Shown piece by piece: positions 16,224 through 24,720 of a stretch of 61,785 nt of DNA; the first letter of the stretch is position 1, and every line of letters starts with the position of its first letter. Source of the stretch: Rhizobium aethiopicum (lineage in GTDB: Bacteria; Pseudomonadota; Alphaproteobacteria; Rhizobiales; Rhizobiaceae); the NCBI RefSeq assembly GCF_900094625.1, contig NZ_FMAJ01000021.1, positions 1 to 61,785 of the forward strand, given 5' to 3'. The position numbers and the translations under genes are program-made. The notes under the pieces were generated by a model. It was not told the origin of the DNA and ran no database searches. It was given only the letters and a program-made list of their open reading frames with translations.

Positions 16224-18500
16224 TTGCTGTCGCCAGATAAACTTACGCCGCGTATCGACGCTTCCCGCGATACGGGAAACGAAGCTGATTTCATCGATTT
16301 CGACAAGCTCATCGCAATCGTCCGTCGGCAGTGGCGGATCGTAGCGGTGTGCGCTTTCGCCTTTGCCATTCTTGGCGTCGTCTATGTTCTGACTGCGGTG
16401 CCGGTCTACACAGCCGAGACCAAAGTGCTGATCGACCGCAGCGACAATCAGATGATCAATCAGCTGGCGGCTTTCGGCCAGCTGGACGATGACGAGGGCA
16501 CGGTCCTCAGCCAGGTCGAGCTGTTGAAGTCCGACACGATCGCCTATGCGGTGGTCGACAAGCTGAAGCTTGTCGACGATCCGGTGTTCACGGCACAGAA
16601 AAACTCGCTTTTTTCCGTCGCAACGCTGAAATCTCTGCTGAATTTTCGCTCCTGGTTTGCCGATGACGGGGCCGTTGCCCCCGATCCGGAACTGAAACGG
16701 CGATGGGCTGCGGAAACCGTCGCCGGAAATATCGATGTCGAGCGTGTCGGCAAATCCTACGTCCTCGACGTCACCTATACCTCGCAGTCGCCGGATCTGG
16801 CGCGTGAAATCGCCGCCGCCATCGCCGATGTTTATCTGGTCGATAAGCTCAATTCAAAATATGACGCGACACGCCGGGCCGGCGAATGGCTGCAGGAGCG
16901 CATCGAAGAACTCCGGCAGCAGGCGCTGGATACCGACCTTGCAGTGCAGAAATTCCGGAGCGAGCATGGACTCGTCGAGGCAGGATCGGGCAACCTGCTG
17001 AGTGAGCAGCAGCTTTCCGAACTGAACAGCCAGTTGATCAAGGCTCAGGCGGAAACGGCGCAGGCCGAAGCGAAATATACCCGCATCAAGTCGATTATCG
17101 AAGCCAAGCAGACCGACGCTATCGTCACCGATGTGCTTGATAGCTCGATTTCAAACGATCTTCGCAAGAAATATCTGGAAGCTTCCAAGCTTGAGGCCGA
17201 AATCGAAGCGCGGCTTGGTCCGGACCACGTCCAGGCAGTCCGGCTTCGCGCGGAAATGGCGGAATACGAACGGCTCATGTTCGATGAACTGAATCGGATC
17301 GCCGAGAGCTATCAGAGCGAACTGACGGTTGCGCAGTCCCGCGAAAAATCGCTGCGTGACAGCGTTGATAAGGCGACGGGCGTGGCCGCAACGGCGGGTG
17401 AGACGCAGGTACAGCTGCGCGAGCTCGAGCGGACGCGGGATACTTACAAGAATCTCTATCAGAGCTTCCTGGCCCGCTATCAAGAAGCGATCCAGCAGCA
17501 GAGCTTCCCGATTACCGCCGCACGTATCATCACGACTGCGGAGACGCCGACGAAGCCGAGTGCACCGAAAAGAAGCCTCGTCATCGCTTTCGCCATGTTC
17601 CTGGGATGCGCGTTCGGTAGCGGCATTGGAGCTTTCCGTGAGTTCCGCGATCGCTTCTTCCGTACAGGTGACGATGTCAGGGATATGCTCGACGTCGAAT
17701 CTCTGGGCGTCATGCCGCTGATTGAGAACAACGTCGAGGATCCGACGCTCGTCGATCCGGGGAATCCGCGAAGCATCGCCAGGGGCGGCAAGACCACGAC
17801 TTATGTCGAGGAGCATCCGCTGTCCGCATTCGCCGAGACGCTTCGTAGCGCAAAAATCGCGATCGATATCAGTGCGTCCGACCAGCGCTGCAAGGTGATC
17901 GGTGTGGTGTCGAGCTTGCCCGGTGAAGGCAAATCGACGACGGCTATCAATTTTGCCAAGCTTTTGGCGATGCAAGGCGCACGGTGCCTGCTTATCGACG
18001 GCGATATGCGCAATCCGGGAGCGACGCGGGCCATCGGGCGCCACGCGGAAGCCGGCTTGCTTGAAGCAATCGTGGACAACCGTCCGCTGAAGGATCTCAT
18101 TCTCCTCGACCCCAAGACAAAGCTTGCGTTCTTACCGACCGTGGCGCGATATCGCGTTCCGCATTCGTCGGAGCTGCTCGCGTCGCGCGGTATGGATCAG
18201 CTTCTGGAAATCGCGCGTCAAAGTTTCGATTACATCATCGTCGACTTGCCTCCTCTGGCTCCGGTGGTGGATGCACGCGCCATTAACCCGAAGCTTGACG
18301 CGGTCGTGTTCGTGATCGAGTGGGGCAAGACATCGCGGAAGGTGGTTCAATCGACACTGTTGTCGGAGCCGGATCTCTATACCAAGTGCGTCGGCGCCAT
18401 ATTGACCAAGGTTGATCCGGCGCAGATGAAGCTTTACCGGACGTTCGGTTCGAGCGAATATTATTATAAGCGGTATTCGCGGTATTACACTGAAAGCTGA
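16224..18500 (+). CDS. Polysaccharide co-polymerase / BY-type tyrosine kinase (Wzc/ExoP family)
   Basis: 758 residues from a TTG at 16224 with GGAG 8 bases upstream. A Wzz domain with a membrane segment lies at about 35-60, followed by a long coiled-coil periplasmic region (about 220-400) and a second membrane segment near 455. A cytoplasmic kinase comes next: Walker A SLPGEGKSTTAINFA (about 565), Walker A' LLIDGDMRNPG and Walker B IIVDLPPLAP. It ends in a Tyr-rich tail (SEYYYKRYSRYYTE) for autophosphorylation. Such proteins set chain length and gate export through Wza. Fused membrane and kinase domains are the proteobacterial arrangement. Its stop overlaps the next start (TGATG). Confidence 0.93.
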   Translation: MLSPDKLTPRIDASRDTGNEADFIDFDKLIAIVRRQWRIVAVCAFAFAILGVVYVLTAVPVYTAETKVLIDRSDNQMINQLAAFGQLDDDEGTVLSQVELLKSDTIAYAVVDKLKLVDDPVFTAQKNSLFSVATLKSLLNFRSWFADDGAVAPDPELKRRWAAETVAGNIDVERVGKSYVLDVTYTSQSPDLAREIAAAIADVYLVDKLNSKYDATRRAGEWLQERIEELRQQALDTDLAVQKFRSEHGLVEAGSGNLLSEQQLSELNSQLIKAQAETAQAEAKYTRIKSIIEAKQTDAIVTDVLDSSISNDLRKKYLEASKLEAEIEARLGPDHVQAVRLRAEMAEYERLMFDELNRIAESYQSELTVAQSREKSLRDSVDKATGVAATAGETQVQLRELERTRDTYKNLYQSFLARYQEAIQQQSFPITAARIITTAETPTKPSAPKRSLVIAFAMFLGCAFGSGIGAFREFRDRFFRTGDDVRDMLDVESLGVMPLIENNVEDPTLVDPGNPRSIARGGKTTTYVEEHPLSAFAETLRSAKIAIDISASDQRCKVIGVVSSLPGEGKSTTAINFAKLLAMQGARCLLIDGDMRNPGATRAIGRHAEAGLLEAIVDNRPLKDLILLDPKTKLAFLPTVARYRVPHSSELLASRGMDQLLEIARQSFDYIIVDLPPLAPVVDARAINPKLDAVVFVIEWGKTSRKVVQSTLLSEPDLYTKCVGAILTKVDPAQMKLYRTFGSSEYYYKRYSRYYTES

Positions 18501-19204
18501 TGCTCGGCGTCCTCTCAGTTTCGCCGACGAGAATCGTTTTCCTTATCGTCGCCGTGATCTTTACGGTGCTGGCCGGCCGGGAGCTCTATGCTTCGATAAG
18601 GACGGCCAGCATATCGATCGTTGCCGAAAGGATCGAGCGCGGCGAAACCGTTTCGAATGATCTCGCGGCCAGATATGCGGCGCGAACCATCGAGGTGGTC
18701 GACGGACGCTACTGCCGATCTGACATTGTCGCCGCCGGTGTTACGCTCGTTCTGGCGCAGCTTGATCGACAGAACGTCAATATCAACTACGAGGCCTGGG
18801 TTGCTGCGGCCTCGGATGCCCGCCGCTATCTCCAACATGCGCTCTCGTGCATGCCGACAAACAGCAATTTCTGGCTTCGACTTGCCGCAGTTCAGGCTGC
18901 AATTGCCGAGGAGCCGCTTCAGGTCGCAGGCATGATGAAACGTTCGGTTGCCCTCGCGCCCTACGACGAGTCGATCATTCTGACCCGCTTCTATTTCTGG
19001 AACGATCTCACCCGTGCAACGCTTTCAGCTGCGAGCAGCGCGGTTGATAGCGACCTTACGACGATGCTGAAACGCGGCGACCGCTGCAGGGTCAATGCCA
19101 CGATAAAAGCGGTCAGCCCGCAGCTCCGCCCGGTCTTCGATCGGATCTGGGCGAGTGTTGGGGAAGGAGCCACGGCGCGGTTTCGACAGCGCTGTAGCCG
19201 GTGA
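18500..19204 (+). CDS. Membrane-anchored protein of unknown function, coupled to wzc
   Basis: 234 residues. The ATG at 18500 shares its A with the wzc stop codon (TGATG), so translation is coupled. One N-terminal membrane segment (about 9-27) is followed by a soluble, probably periplasmic, all-alpha region. The latter has Cys in DGRYCRSD, LSCMPTN, GDRCRVN and RQRCSR, suggesting two disulfides. The NSNFWLRLAAVQAA segment and the repeated helix pairs resemble TPR-type scaffolds. I know of no named family. Its tight coupling to the kinase makes an accessory role in polysaccharide assembly likely. Confidence 0.78.
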   Translation: MLGVLSVSPTRIVFLIVAVIFTVLAGRELYASIRTASISIVAERIERGETVSNDLAARYAARTIEVVDGRYCRSDIVAAGVTLVLAQLDRQNVNINYEAWVAAASDARRYLQHALSCMPTNSNFWLRLAAVQAAIAEEPLQVAGMMKRSVALAPYDESIILTRFYFWNDLTRATLSAASSAVDSDLTTMLKRGDRCRVNATIKAVSPQLRPVFDRIWASVGEGATARFRQRCSR

Positions 19205-19407
19205 TTACCGTGCTTTCAGCATTGGGATTTCCAGCGGCCGACGAGTTCACCCTCCCAATCAGGAGCGCAGAGAGCTCCCGCGGTCAGCGGTGGCTTCAAA
19301 GAGAGCTGTGTGGCCAGACTGAAGGCGGACGCGTTGACGATGCAGCACCGGTTCAGTCAGTCAAAAATGCTGCCAAGGTACTCGTAAACGCCTGGTCAGA
19401 GACGACA

Positions 19408-19433
19408 ACGCCCGCAGCCTGTGCCGCGGGCGT
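19408..19433. terminator. Stem-loop between convergent genes
   Basis: Inverted repeat ACGCCCGC / GCGGGCGT with a 10-nt loop, between the end of the wzc-coupled gene (plus) and the end of the RapA-like gene (minus). It could serve both strands. T-content after the stem is modest on either side. Confidence 0.55.
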
Positions 19434-19457
19434 CGGTTCTTGAACGGATTTTGGCGA

Positions 19458-20165
19458 TCAGACCTCGACGCCGCCGGAAACGACCTCGGTGCCAGTAATG
19501 TTGAGCGTAAGAACGCCCGCATCCGTGTGGCCTTCGCCGTCGGAGATCTTGTAGTACTCGATGATTTCGGTGACCTGAGTGCCTGGAGCGATATCCTGCG
19601 TCAGTTCATAGGTGAATTCTCCGTTCGCCTGGACATGGAACGTGCCATGGGTACCGAGAACTTCGGTTACGGCGCCGCTGCTGGCGTTGACGTTCGAGCC
19701 GTCGAACTGGCGGAGGAAAAGGTGACCATTGTCGCCGGGAATGTCGTTGTCCAGAAGGTTGCCGCCGACAGCGTCACCTTCGTTGAAGCTGTAACGGTCA
19801 TCGACCGCGACGGGATTGACCTGGCTGACGCCCTGAATGTTCAGGGTGAACAGGCCAACGTCAGTGTGGCCGGCGCCGTCGGAGATCTTGTACGAAACCT
19901 TCTCCTGGAGCAGCTCGCCGTTGGTGAAGCCGATCTTGGCGGCATCGCTCAGCACATAGGTGTAGCTGCCGTCGGCCTTGACGTAGAAGGTGCCGTAGTC
20001 GCCCTGGATTTCGGTGACCTGGCCGGGCTGCTTGGCGCCGACGCTCTGTTGATCGAAGAAGCGGAGGAAAAGGTTGCCGTCGGATGAGTCGTTGCTGAGC
20101 AGGTTCCCGGAAATAATGTCGGTTTCCAGAAATGTCGCAGTATCGTCGGTTGCGTGTATAGCCAT
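19458..20165 (-). CDS. RapA-like protein with two cadherin-like domains
   Basis: 235 residues from the ATG at 20165, with AAGGAGAG before it; an upstream in-frame start at 20201 is less likely. The protein is two tandem cadherin-like (CHDL/VCBS-type) modules of about 105 residues. Each has the pattern N-L-L-x-N-D ... LFLRxFD ... G-T-F-x-V-x-A-x-G-x-[YF]-T-Y ... YKISDGxGHTD ... LTLNI. There is no N-terminal signal peptide and no RTX nonapeptides. Two-domain Rap proteins of R. leguminosarum (RapA2, RapA1) have this size and layout. They are exported by type I secretion and bind the cell's acidic exopolysaccharide in a calcium-dependent way. Divergent from the beta-helix protein, which ends in the same module. 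Confidence 0.85.
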   Translation of the reverse strand: MAIHATDDTATFLETDIISGNLLSNDSSDGNLFLRFFDQQSVGAKQPGQVTEIQGDYGTFYVKADGSYTYVLSDAAKIGFTNGELLQEKVSYKISDGAGHTDVGLFTLNIQGVSQVNPVAVDDRYSFNEGDAVGGNLLDNDIPGDNGHLFLRQFDGSNVNASSGAVTEVLGTHGTFHVQANGEFTYELTQDIAPGTQVTEIIEYYKISDGEGHTDAGVLTLNITGTEVVSGGVEV

Positions 20166-20819
20166 TATTGTCTCTCCTTGAAATTGATCTTCGCGGGTCA
20201 TTTTTGACCTTCAGCGAGCCGCCTGATTAACGATATCTCAATACAGGGAGTCAAGGGCATAGTTAACGATAATTGAATATCAATGAGTGTAGTTTTCAGT
20301 ATTGCTGCACGCGTAATGTGCATAAGATCATGAAAGAATTGAATATTATTGCATTAAAAATATGTGAACTACGAAATTTATGCGGCTTAGTCATATTTTC
20401 CTCACGCTGAAATAATGTTTATTCATAGGCAATTATAAATTAGCGCAGGTGACGGCATGCTCTAAGATAAAATGTGGTTATAATCATTTCGAATTACGTG
20501 TTTGATCTTTTGGTTTCTCACTAGTTCCTTGGGTTGCCGCTGCGCATCTGCGAGGATAGTGCATTACTAACAGGTTCTATCGAGGAACACTGCACGGGCG
20601 TGCAACGCGCGAAGAATAATCTCCCGCCACGATAATGGCTAGTGGTCGTTTGCAGGTGGCGCCTCGCCCCTTGCTGCGACGAAAAATGCAGAGGAAGCAA
20701 GTTATTCCGCTACGAATACAAGAAATATTGCACGATATCGCGCATTTTAGTGTTTCATTTTAGCAGGCGGAGAGAGATCGGCGGTTACAGATTTTCCATT
20801 ACATTTGGGAGATCGCGGC
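20166..20819. promoter_or_regulatory. Long AT-rich divergent control region
   Basis: 654 bp between two divergent genes for type I-secreted cadherin-like proteins, with no gene inside. Base composition is clearly more AT-rich than the coding flanks, especially 20230-20510 (for example ATTGAATATTATTGCATTAAAAATATG at 20338-20364). Such a region is large enough for several regulator sites and both promoters. No recognised operator consensus was identified. Confidence 0.5.
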
Positions 20820-22442
20820 ATGACCGTCTATTATGTGAATTCGGTTACAGGATCCAATTACAATAACGGAACCAGCGAGAGTTCAGCTTTCGCGACATTG
20901 TCTGCCGTCGAATCCCTGAGACTAAACCCGGGTGACAGCGTGCTGCTTGCTGCCGGAAGCGTGTTCAACGAGCAGTTCGATCTGAAATATTCCGGCAGCG
21001 TCAGCGCTCCCATCACCATCGGCAGCTATGGCATCGGTGATGCGCCCGTCATTCGCAGCAGCAATGACGGAATTCACGGTTCCAAGGCTTCGAATATTGT
21101 CATCGAGAACATCAAGATCGCCGATACAGGCGCTAACGCGATCTATGCTGGTAACGTCTCGAACTGGACCGTCCGCAACGTCGAAGTATCGAATACCGGC
21201 CTGTCCGGCAAACCCGGCTCCGTCAGCTTCCAGAGCAGTCAAAACATCACCATCGAGAACAGCACGCTGACGGGTGTACGTTCCGACGGTATCTGGATGG
21301 ATAAGGTCAATGGCGTCACGCTCATCAACAATACTGTCACCAACAGTCAGGGCAGTGCTGCAGACGCCATTCAGCTCAACGACAGCAGCAATATTCTGGT
21401 CAAGGACAACCATCTGGAGCAGAGTGAAACCAACAGCGCCAAGGGTGTTCTGGTGCTGATCAGGGCTCAGGATGCAGTAGTCGAGGGCAACACGCTGGTT
21501 GGGGGCGGTTTCGGGCTGAGCGCGCAGGCCGGCACGAACATTGCGATCCACGACAACGACATCTCGGGCTATGGCGGTTATAGCTGGTCCTACGGCATCG
21601 GGCTCGGCGATCAGGGTAACGCGACGAATTACGATATTAGCGGCAATTATTTGCATGACGGTGTGTACGGCGTACTGATCAGCGCCATAGGCAATCCCGC
21701 GTATGTCCGCGAGAACATCGCCATCCATGACAATGTCTTCGACGACCTGTCCTCGTCGGCACTGAAGATCGACAGGTCTGCATCCGGCTCCTTCTATGAC
21801 AATATCATAGACAGTTCGGTGGCGACGCTGACGATGCCCGCCGCAATCGCTGCGCAGAACACATTTTCCATCGGTGAAAGCAAGACGCTCGAACAAGCGC
21901 AGGCCGAGATTGATGGCGCGGCTGGCGGCACGAGCGGCGATACGTCGCCGAGCAACGAGCAGACGCCTGTCACACCAGTCTCCGAAACCGTGGACCTGCC
22001 GGCGCCGCCTCAGGTCAGTTCGCCGGCGCCAAGCGTGGAAACGCCGGCGGCGACCGTCCCTGCCGTCGTCGTTCCGAAAATTGTCGCCGTCCATGACAGC
22101 TTGAAAATTTCAACTGATACCGGCAGCGCCTATCTCGGAAATCTTCTTGAAAACGACAATGCGAGCAACGGCACGGTGCTGCTTCGCCGCTTCGGTGACA
22201 GTGCGGTGGATAAGCATGGCCTGACACTCACCGGGAAATACGGTATCATCCACGTCGAAAGCGACGGCGATTACAGCTACACGGTCGATACGGCCAAACT
22301 CGCCGGACTGAGCGGCAAGGTCAGCGAATTCTTCCAATACAAAATCTCCGACGGCGCTTCCCATATCGATACCGACAGCTTGAGCGTCTCCATCAATGTC
22401 GACGCATTTAATAGCAGCCACGCCTCACAAATTCTGGCTTGA
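20820..22442 (+). CDS. Secreted right-handed parallel beta-helix protein with C-terminal cadherin-like module
   Basis: 540 residues from the ATG at 20820, with GGGAGA upstream. It starts with VYYVNSVTGSNYNNGT, a typical beginning for pectate-lyase-like beta-helix proteins. PbH1-type coils run to about residue 340 (NIVIENIKI, WTVRNVEVS, NITIENSTL, VTLINNTV, NILVKDNHL, NIAIHDND). A Pro/Thr/Ala-rich linker (about 365-425) leads to one cadherin-like module (NLLENDNASNG ... YKISDGASHID) matching those of the RapA-like protein. There is no signal peptide, which fits type I export by the transporter encoded just downstream. Beta-helix enzymes of this sort cut or epimerise uronic-acid polymers; the actual activity is unknown. 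Confidence 0.85.
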   Translation: MTVYYVNSVTGSNYNNGTSESSAFATLSAVESLRLNPGDSVLLAAGSVFNEQFDLKYSGSVSAPITIGSYGIGDAPVIRSSNDGIHGSKASNIVIENIKIADTGANAIYAGNVSNWTVRNVEVSNTGLSGKPGSVSFQSSQNITIENSTLTGVRSDGIWMDKVNGVTLINNTVTNSQGSAADAIQLNDSSNILVKDNHLEQSETNSAKGVLVLIRAQDAVVEGNTLVGGGFGLSAQAGTNIAIHDNDISGYGGYSWSYGIGLGDQGNATNYDISGNYLHDGVYGVLISAIGNPAYVRENIAIHDNVFDDLSSSALKIDRSASGSFYDNIIDSSVATLTMPAAIAAQNTFSIGESKTLEQAQAEIDGAAGGTSGDTSPSNEQTPVTPVSETVDLPAPPQVSSPAPSVETPAATVPAVVVPKIVAVHDSLKISTDTGSAYLGNLLENDNASNGTVLLRRFGDSAVDKHGLTLTGKYGIIHVESDGDYSYTVDTAKLAGLSGKVSEFFQYKISDGASHIDTDSLSVSINVDAFNSSHASQILA

Positions 22443-22848
22443 GGCCGAACCGGATACCGGGGCATTCCACGAGCCTCGGAACGGCTTCTATTTCAACGCC
22501 GCTGAAGGTCGCCGCCCCGATGAGGCTGAAGATCGCGCGATTCCTGATGAAGAAATGTTCCGCTGGCTCCAGATAAACAAACTATAGATTGTATTTATAG
22601 TTAATGCCCTAGTAAACATCGGACCTGGCCGCGCCACATGTTCGCCGCTTTGCGCCGTTATTGGGCGGTTTGCGATTTTCACTTGCTTCGGCCGGTATAA
22701 TTATCGTAGCGTTAAAGTTAGGTCCTCTGAAATTGTTCGTGATAAATTTGTATTTTCGGTCACTTTTCAGTGGGATTCAGGGGCTAAGTTATAGGCTTGC
22801 AAGCGGAGCGTCGGCACCGGCACCGGTGCCGGAGATCCGAGGGCAGCC
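22443..22848. promoter_or_regulatory. Intergenic region before the type I secretion genes, with palindromes
   Basis: 406 bp with no convincing gene. It holds an AT-rich inverted repeat AACTATA/TATAGTT (22580-22602) and a perfect 16-bp palindrome CCGGCACCGGTGCCGG at 22817-22832, only 17 bp before the exporter start. The AT-rich segment 22700-22790 is the likely promoter area. Confidence 0.45.
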
Positions 22849-24705
22849 ATGTCAATGATCGGGCTCGATGGGCTCGCAACTGCAGTGTGTATCCGCGTGT
22901 TTCGTTGGTGCGCGATGCGGGATGAGAGGGATTGTTTCGTGTTTCAAAGTTCAGCAGCTGACGTCAATGAACCGTCCAAGGCCTTGCGGAAATGCAAAGG
23001 GGGATTGATCTTCATTGGCATAGCAAGCGCGCTTGTGAATATCCTCTATCTTACAAGTTCATTTTTTATGCTTGAGGTGTATGATCGGGTCATCCCCAGC
23101 AAAAGCATACCGACGCTGGCAGCCTTGGCAATACTTGCGTTGGTTCTTTACGCGTTTCAGGGGGCGTTCGAAGTTCTCAGGAGCAGAATGCTCGTTCGCG
23201 TCGCCGGTGCGCTCGACGAGATGATGAATGCGCGGGTGTTTCGGGCGCTCATCAAAGCGCCGCTGAAGGTCAAGATCGGCGGCGATGGACTTCAGCCCCT
23301 GCGTGATTTCGATCAGATAAGAACGTTCCTGTCCGGCATGGGCCCCACGGCGATGTTCGATCTGCCTTGGCTTCCCTTCTATATCGTGATCTGTTTCCTG
23401 TTCCATCCGGCGATCGGATATATCGCGATCGGCGGAGCGTTGGTTCTCGCCATTCTGACATTCCTGACCAATCACGGCACGCGTACGCTCTCCAAACAGC
23501 AATCGGAAAGCGCCAATATGCGCAACGCCTTTGCGCAGAGCTCGATCCGCAACTCCGAGGTCATCCATGCGATGGGCATGGCAGGCACCATGGCTGACAT
23601 CTGGGATCGCAAGAATGGCGAATACCGGAGCATCACCCGGCAGGCATCGGATGTCGGCAACGGATATGCGACCCTCTCGAAGATTTTCCGTATCGCCCTG
23701 CAATCGGGCACGTTGGCGACCGGCGCCATCCTCGTCATCCAAGGACAGGCCTCTTCGGGTATCATCATCGCAGGTTCCATCCTGACATCACGCGCTCTGG
23801 CGCCTGTGGAGGCGGCGATCGGAAATTGGCGCGGTTTCGTTTCCGCCCAGCAGAGCTGGGCGCGGCTTTCGAACCTCCTGAAGACAATTCCGGAGATCCC
23901 GACCCCGCTGGCGCTTGCCGCACCTTCCAAGCAGGTCACGGTCGAAGGGGTCGCCAGCGGACCGCCGGCCGGCCAGCGGCTGGTTATCTCCGATATCAGC
24001 TTCGGCCTGAGGGCAGGGAGCGCACTCGGGATCATCGGCTACAGCGCCTCGGGCAAGTCGTCGTTGGCGCGGGCAATGATGGGCATTTGGCCGACGGTCA
24101 GAGGATCTATTCGCCTGGATGGCGCCGCACTTGACCAGTGGGATGGCGACGCACTAGGCCGGCATATCGGTTATCTCCCGCAGGATGTGGAGCTTTTCTC
24201 CGGAACCGTCGCACAGAATATCTGCCGCTTCGCGAAAGACATGTCGCCGGAGGCAGTGGTTGCCGCGGCGAGGGCGGCGCGTGTTCACGATCTCATTCTG
24301 CGTTTGCCGAACGGCTACGAGACGGAAATCGGCGAAGGTGGTGCTGCACTGTCGGCGGGCCAGAGACAGCGTATCGCGCTTGCGAGAGCGCTTTACGGCG
24401 AACCATTCCTCGTCGTGCTCGATGAACCGAATTCCAATCTCGATGAGGAAGGCGAGCGGGCGCTGAGTGCTGCGATCATGAGCGTGCGTGCACGTGGCGG
24501 CATCGTCGTCGTCATTGCTCATCGCTCCGGAGTTCTGGCAGCGTGTGATTTCGTGCTGATGATGCAGGAGGGCAGAATGATCGCATTCGGTCCCAAGGAA
24601 GAAGTTCTGGCGCGGGTCAGCCGACCGGAGGCGGCCCGTACCCCGATTGCCGAGCGTGTGGCTCAGCTCAAGGTCGTGGTCGACGGCATTAATGCGGCGG
24701 AATAG
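22849..24705 (+). CDS. Type I secretion ABC transporter (PrtD/PrsD-type permease-ATPase)
   Basis: 618 residues from the ATG at 22849 (GAGGG upstream). A GTG at 22939 preceded by GAGAGGG would give 588 residues and starts nearer the family N-terminus, so the start is open. The membrane domain shows SSFFMLEVYDRVIPSKS, the standard PrtD motif. The nucleotide-binding domain has Walker A GYSASGKSSLARAM, the family's signature variant LSAGQRQRIALARAL and Walker B VVLDEPNSNLDE. It lacks the C39 peptidase domain. It pairs with the HlyD-type gene 15 bp downstream and probably exports the two cadherin-module proteins beside it. Confidence 0.92.
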   Translation: MSMIGLDGLATAVCIRVFRWCAMRDERDCFVFQSSAADVNEPSKALRKCKGGLIFIGIASALVNILYLTSSFFMLEVYDRVIPSKSIPTLAALAILALVLYAFQGAFEVLRSRMLVRVAGALDEMMNARVFRALIKAPLKVKIGGDGLQPLRDFDQIRTFLSGMGPTAMFDLPWLPFYIVICFLFHPAIGYIAIGGALVLAILTFLTNHGTRTLSKQQSESANMRNAFAQSSIRNSEVIHAMGMAGTMADIWDRKNGEYRSITRQASDVGNGYATLSKIFRIALQSGTLATGAILVIQGQASSGIIIAGSILTSRALAPVEAAIGNWRGFVSAQQSWARLSNLLKTIPEIPTPLALAAPSKQVTVEGVASGPPAGQRLVISDISFGLRAGSALGIIGYSASGKSSLARAMMGIWPTVRGSIRLDGAALDQWDGDALGRHIGYLPQDVELFSGTVAQNICRFAKDMSPEAVVAAARAARVHDLILRLPNGYETEIGEGGAALSAGQRQRIALARALYGEPFLVVLDEPNSNLDEEGERALSAAIMSVRARGGIVVVIAHRSGVLAACDFVLMMQEGRMIAFGPKEEVLARVSRPEAARTPIAERVAQLKVVVDGINAAE

Positions 24706-24720
24706 GCCGGAAGGAAGATT

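Noticed and set aside
19458..22442. RTX calcium-binding repeats as the type I secretion signal
   Set aside because: No G-G-x-G-x-D-x nonapeptides were found in either cadherin-module protein.
22396..22587. 63-codon frame overlapping the end of the beta-helix gene
   Set aside because: No ribosome site and no family; most of it lies within or just after the beta-helix gene in another frame.
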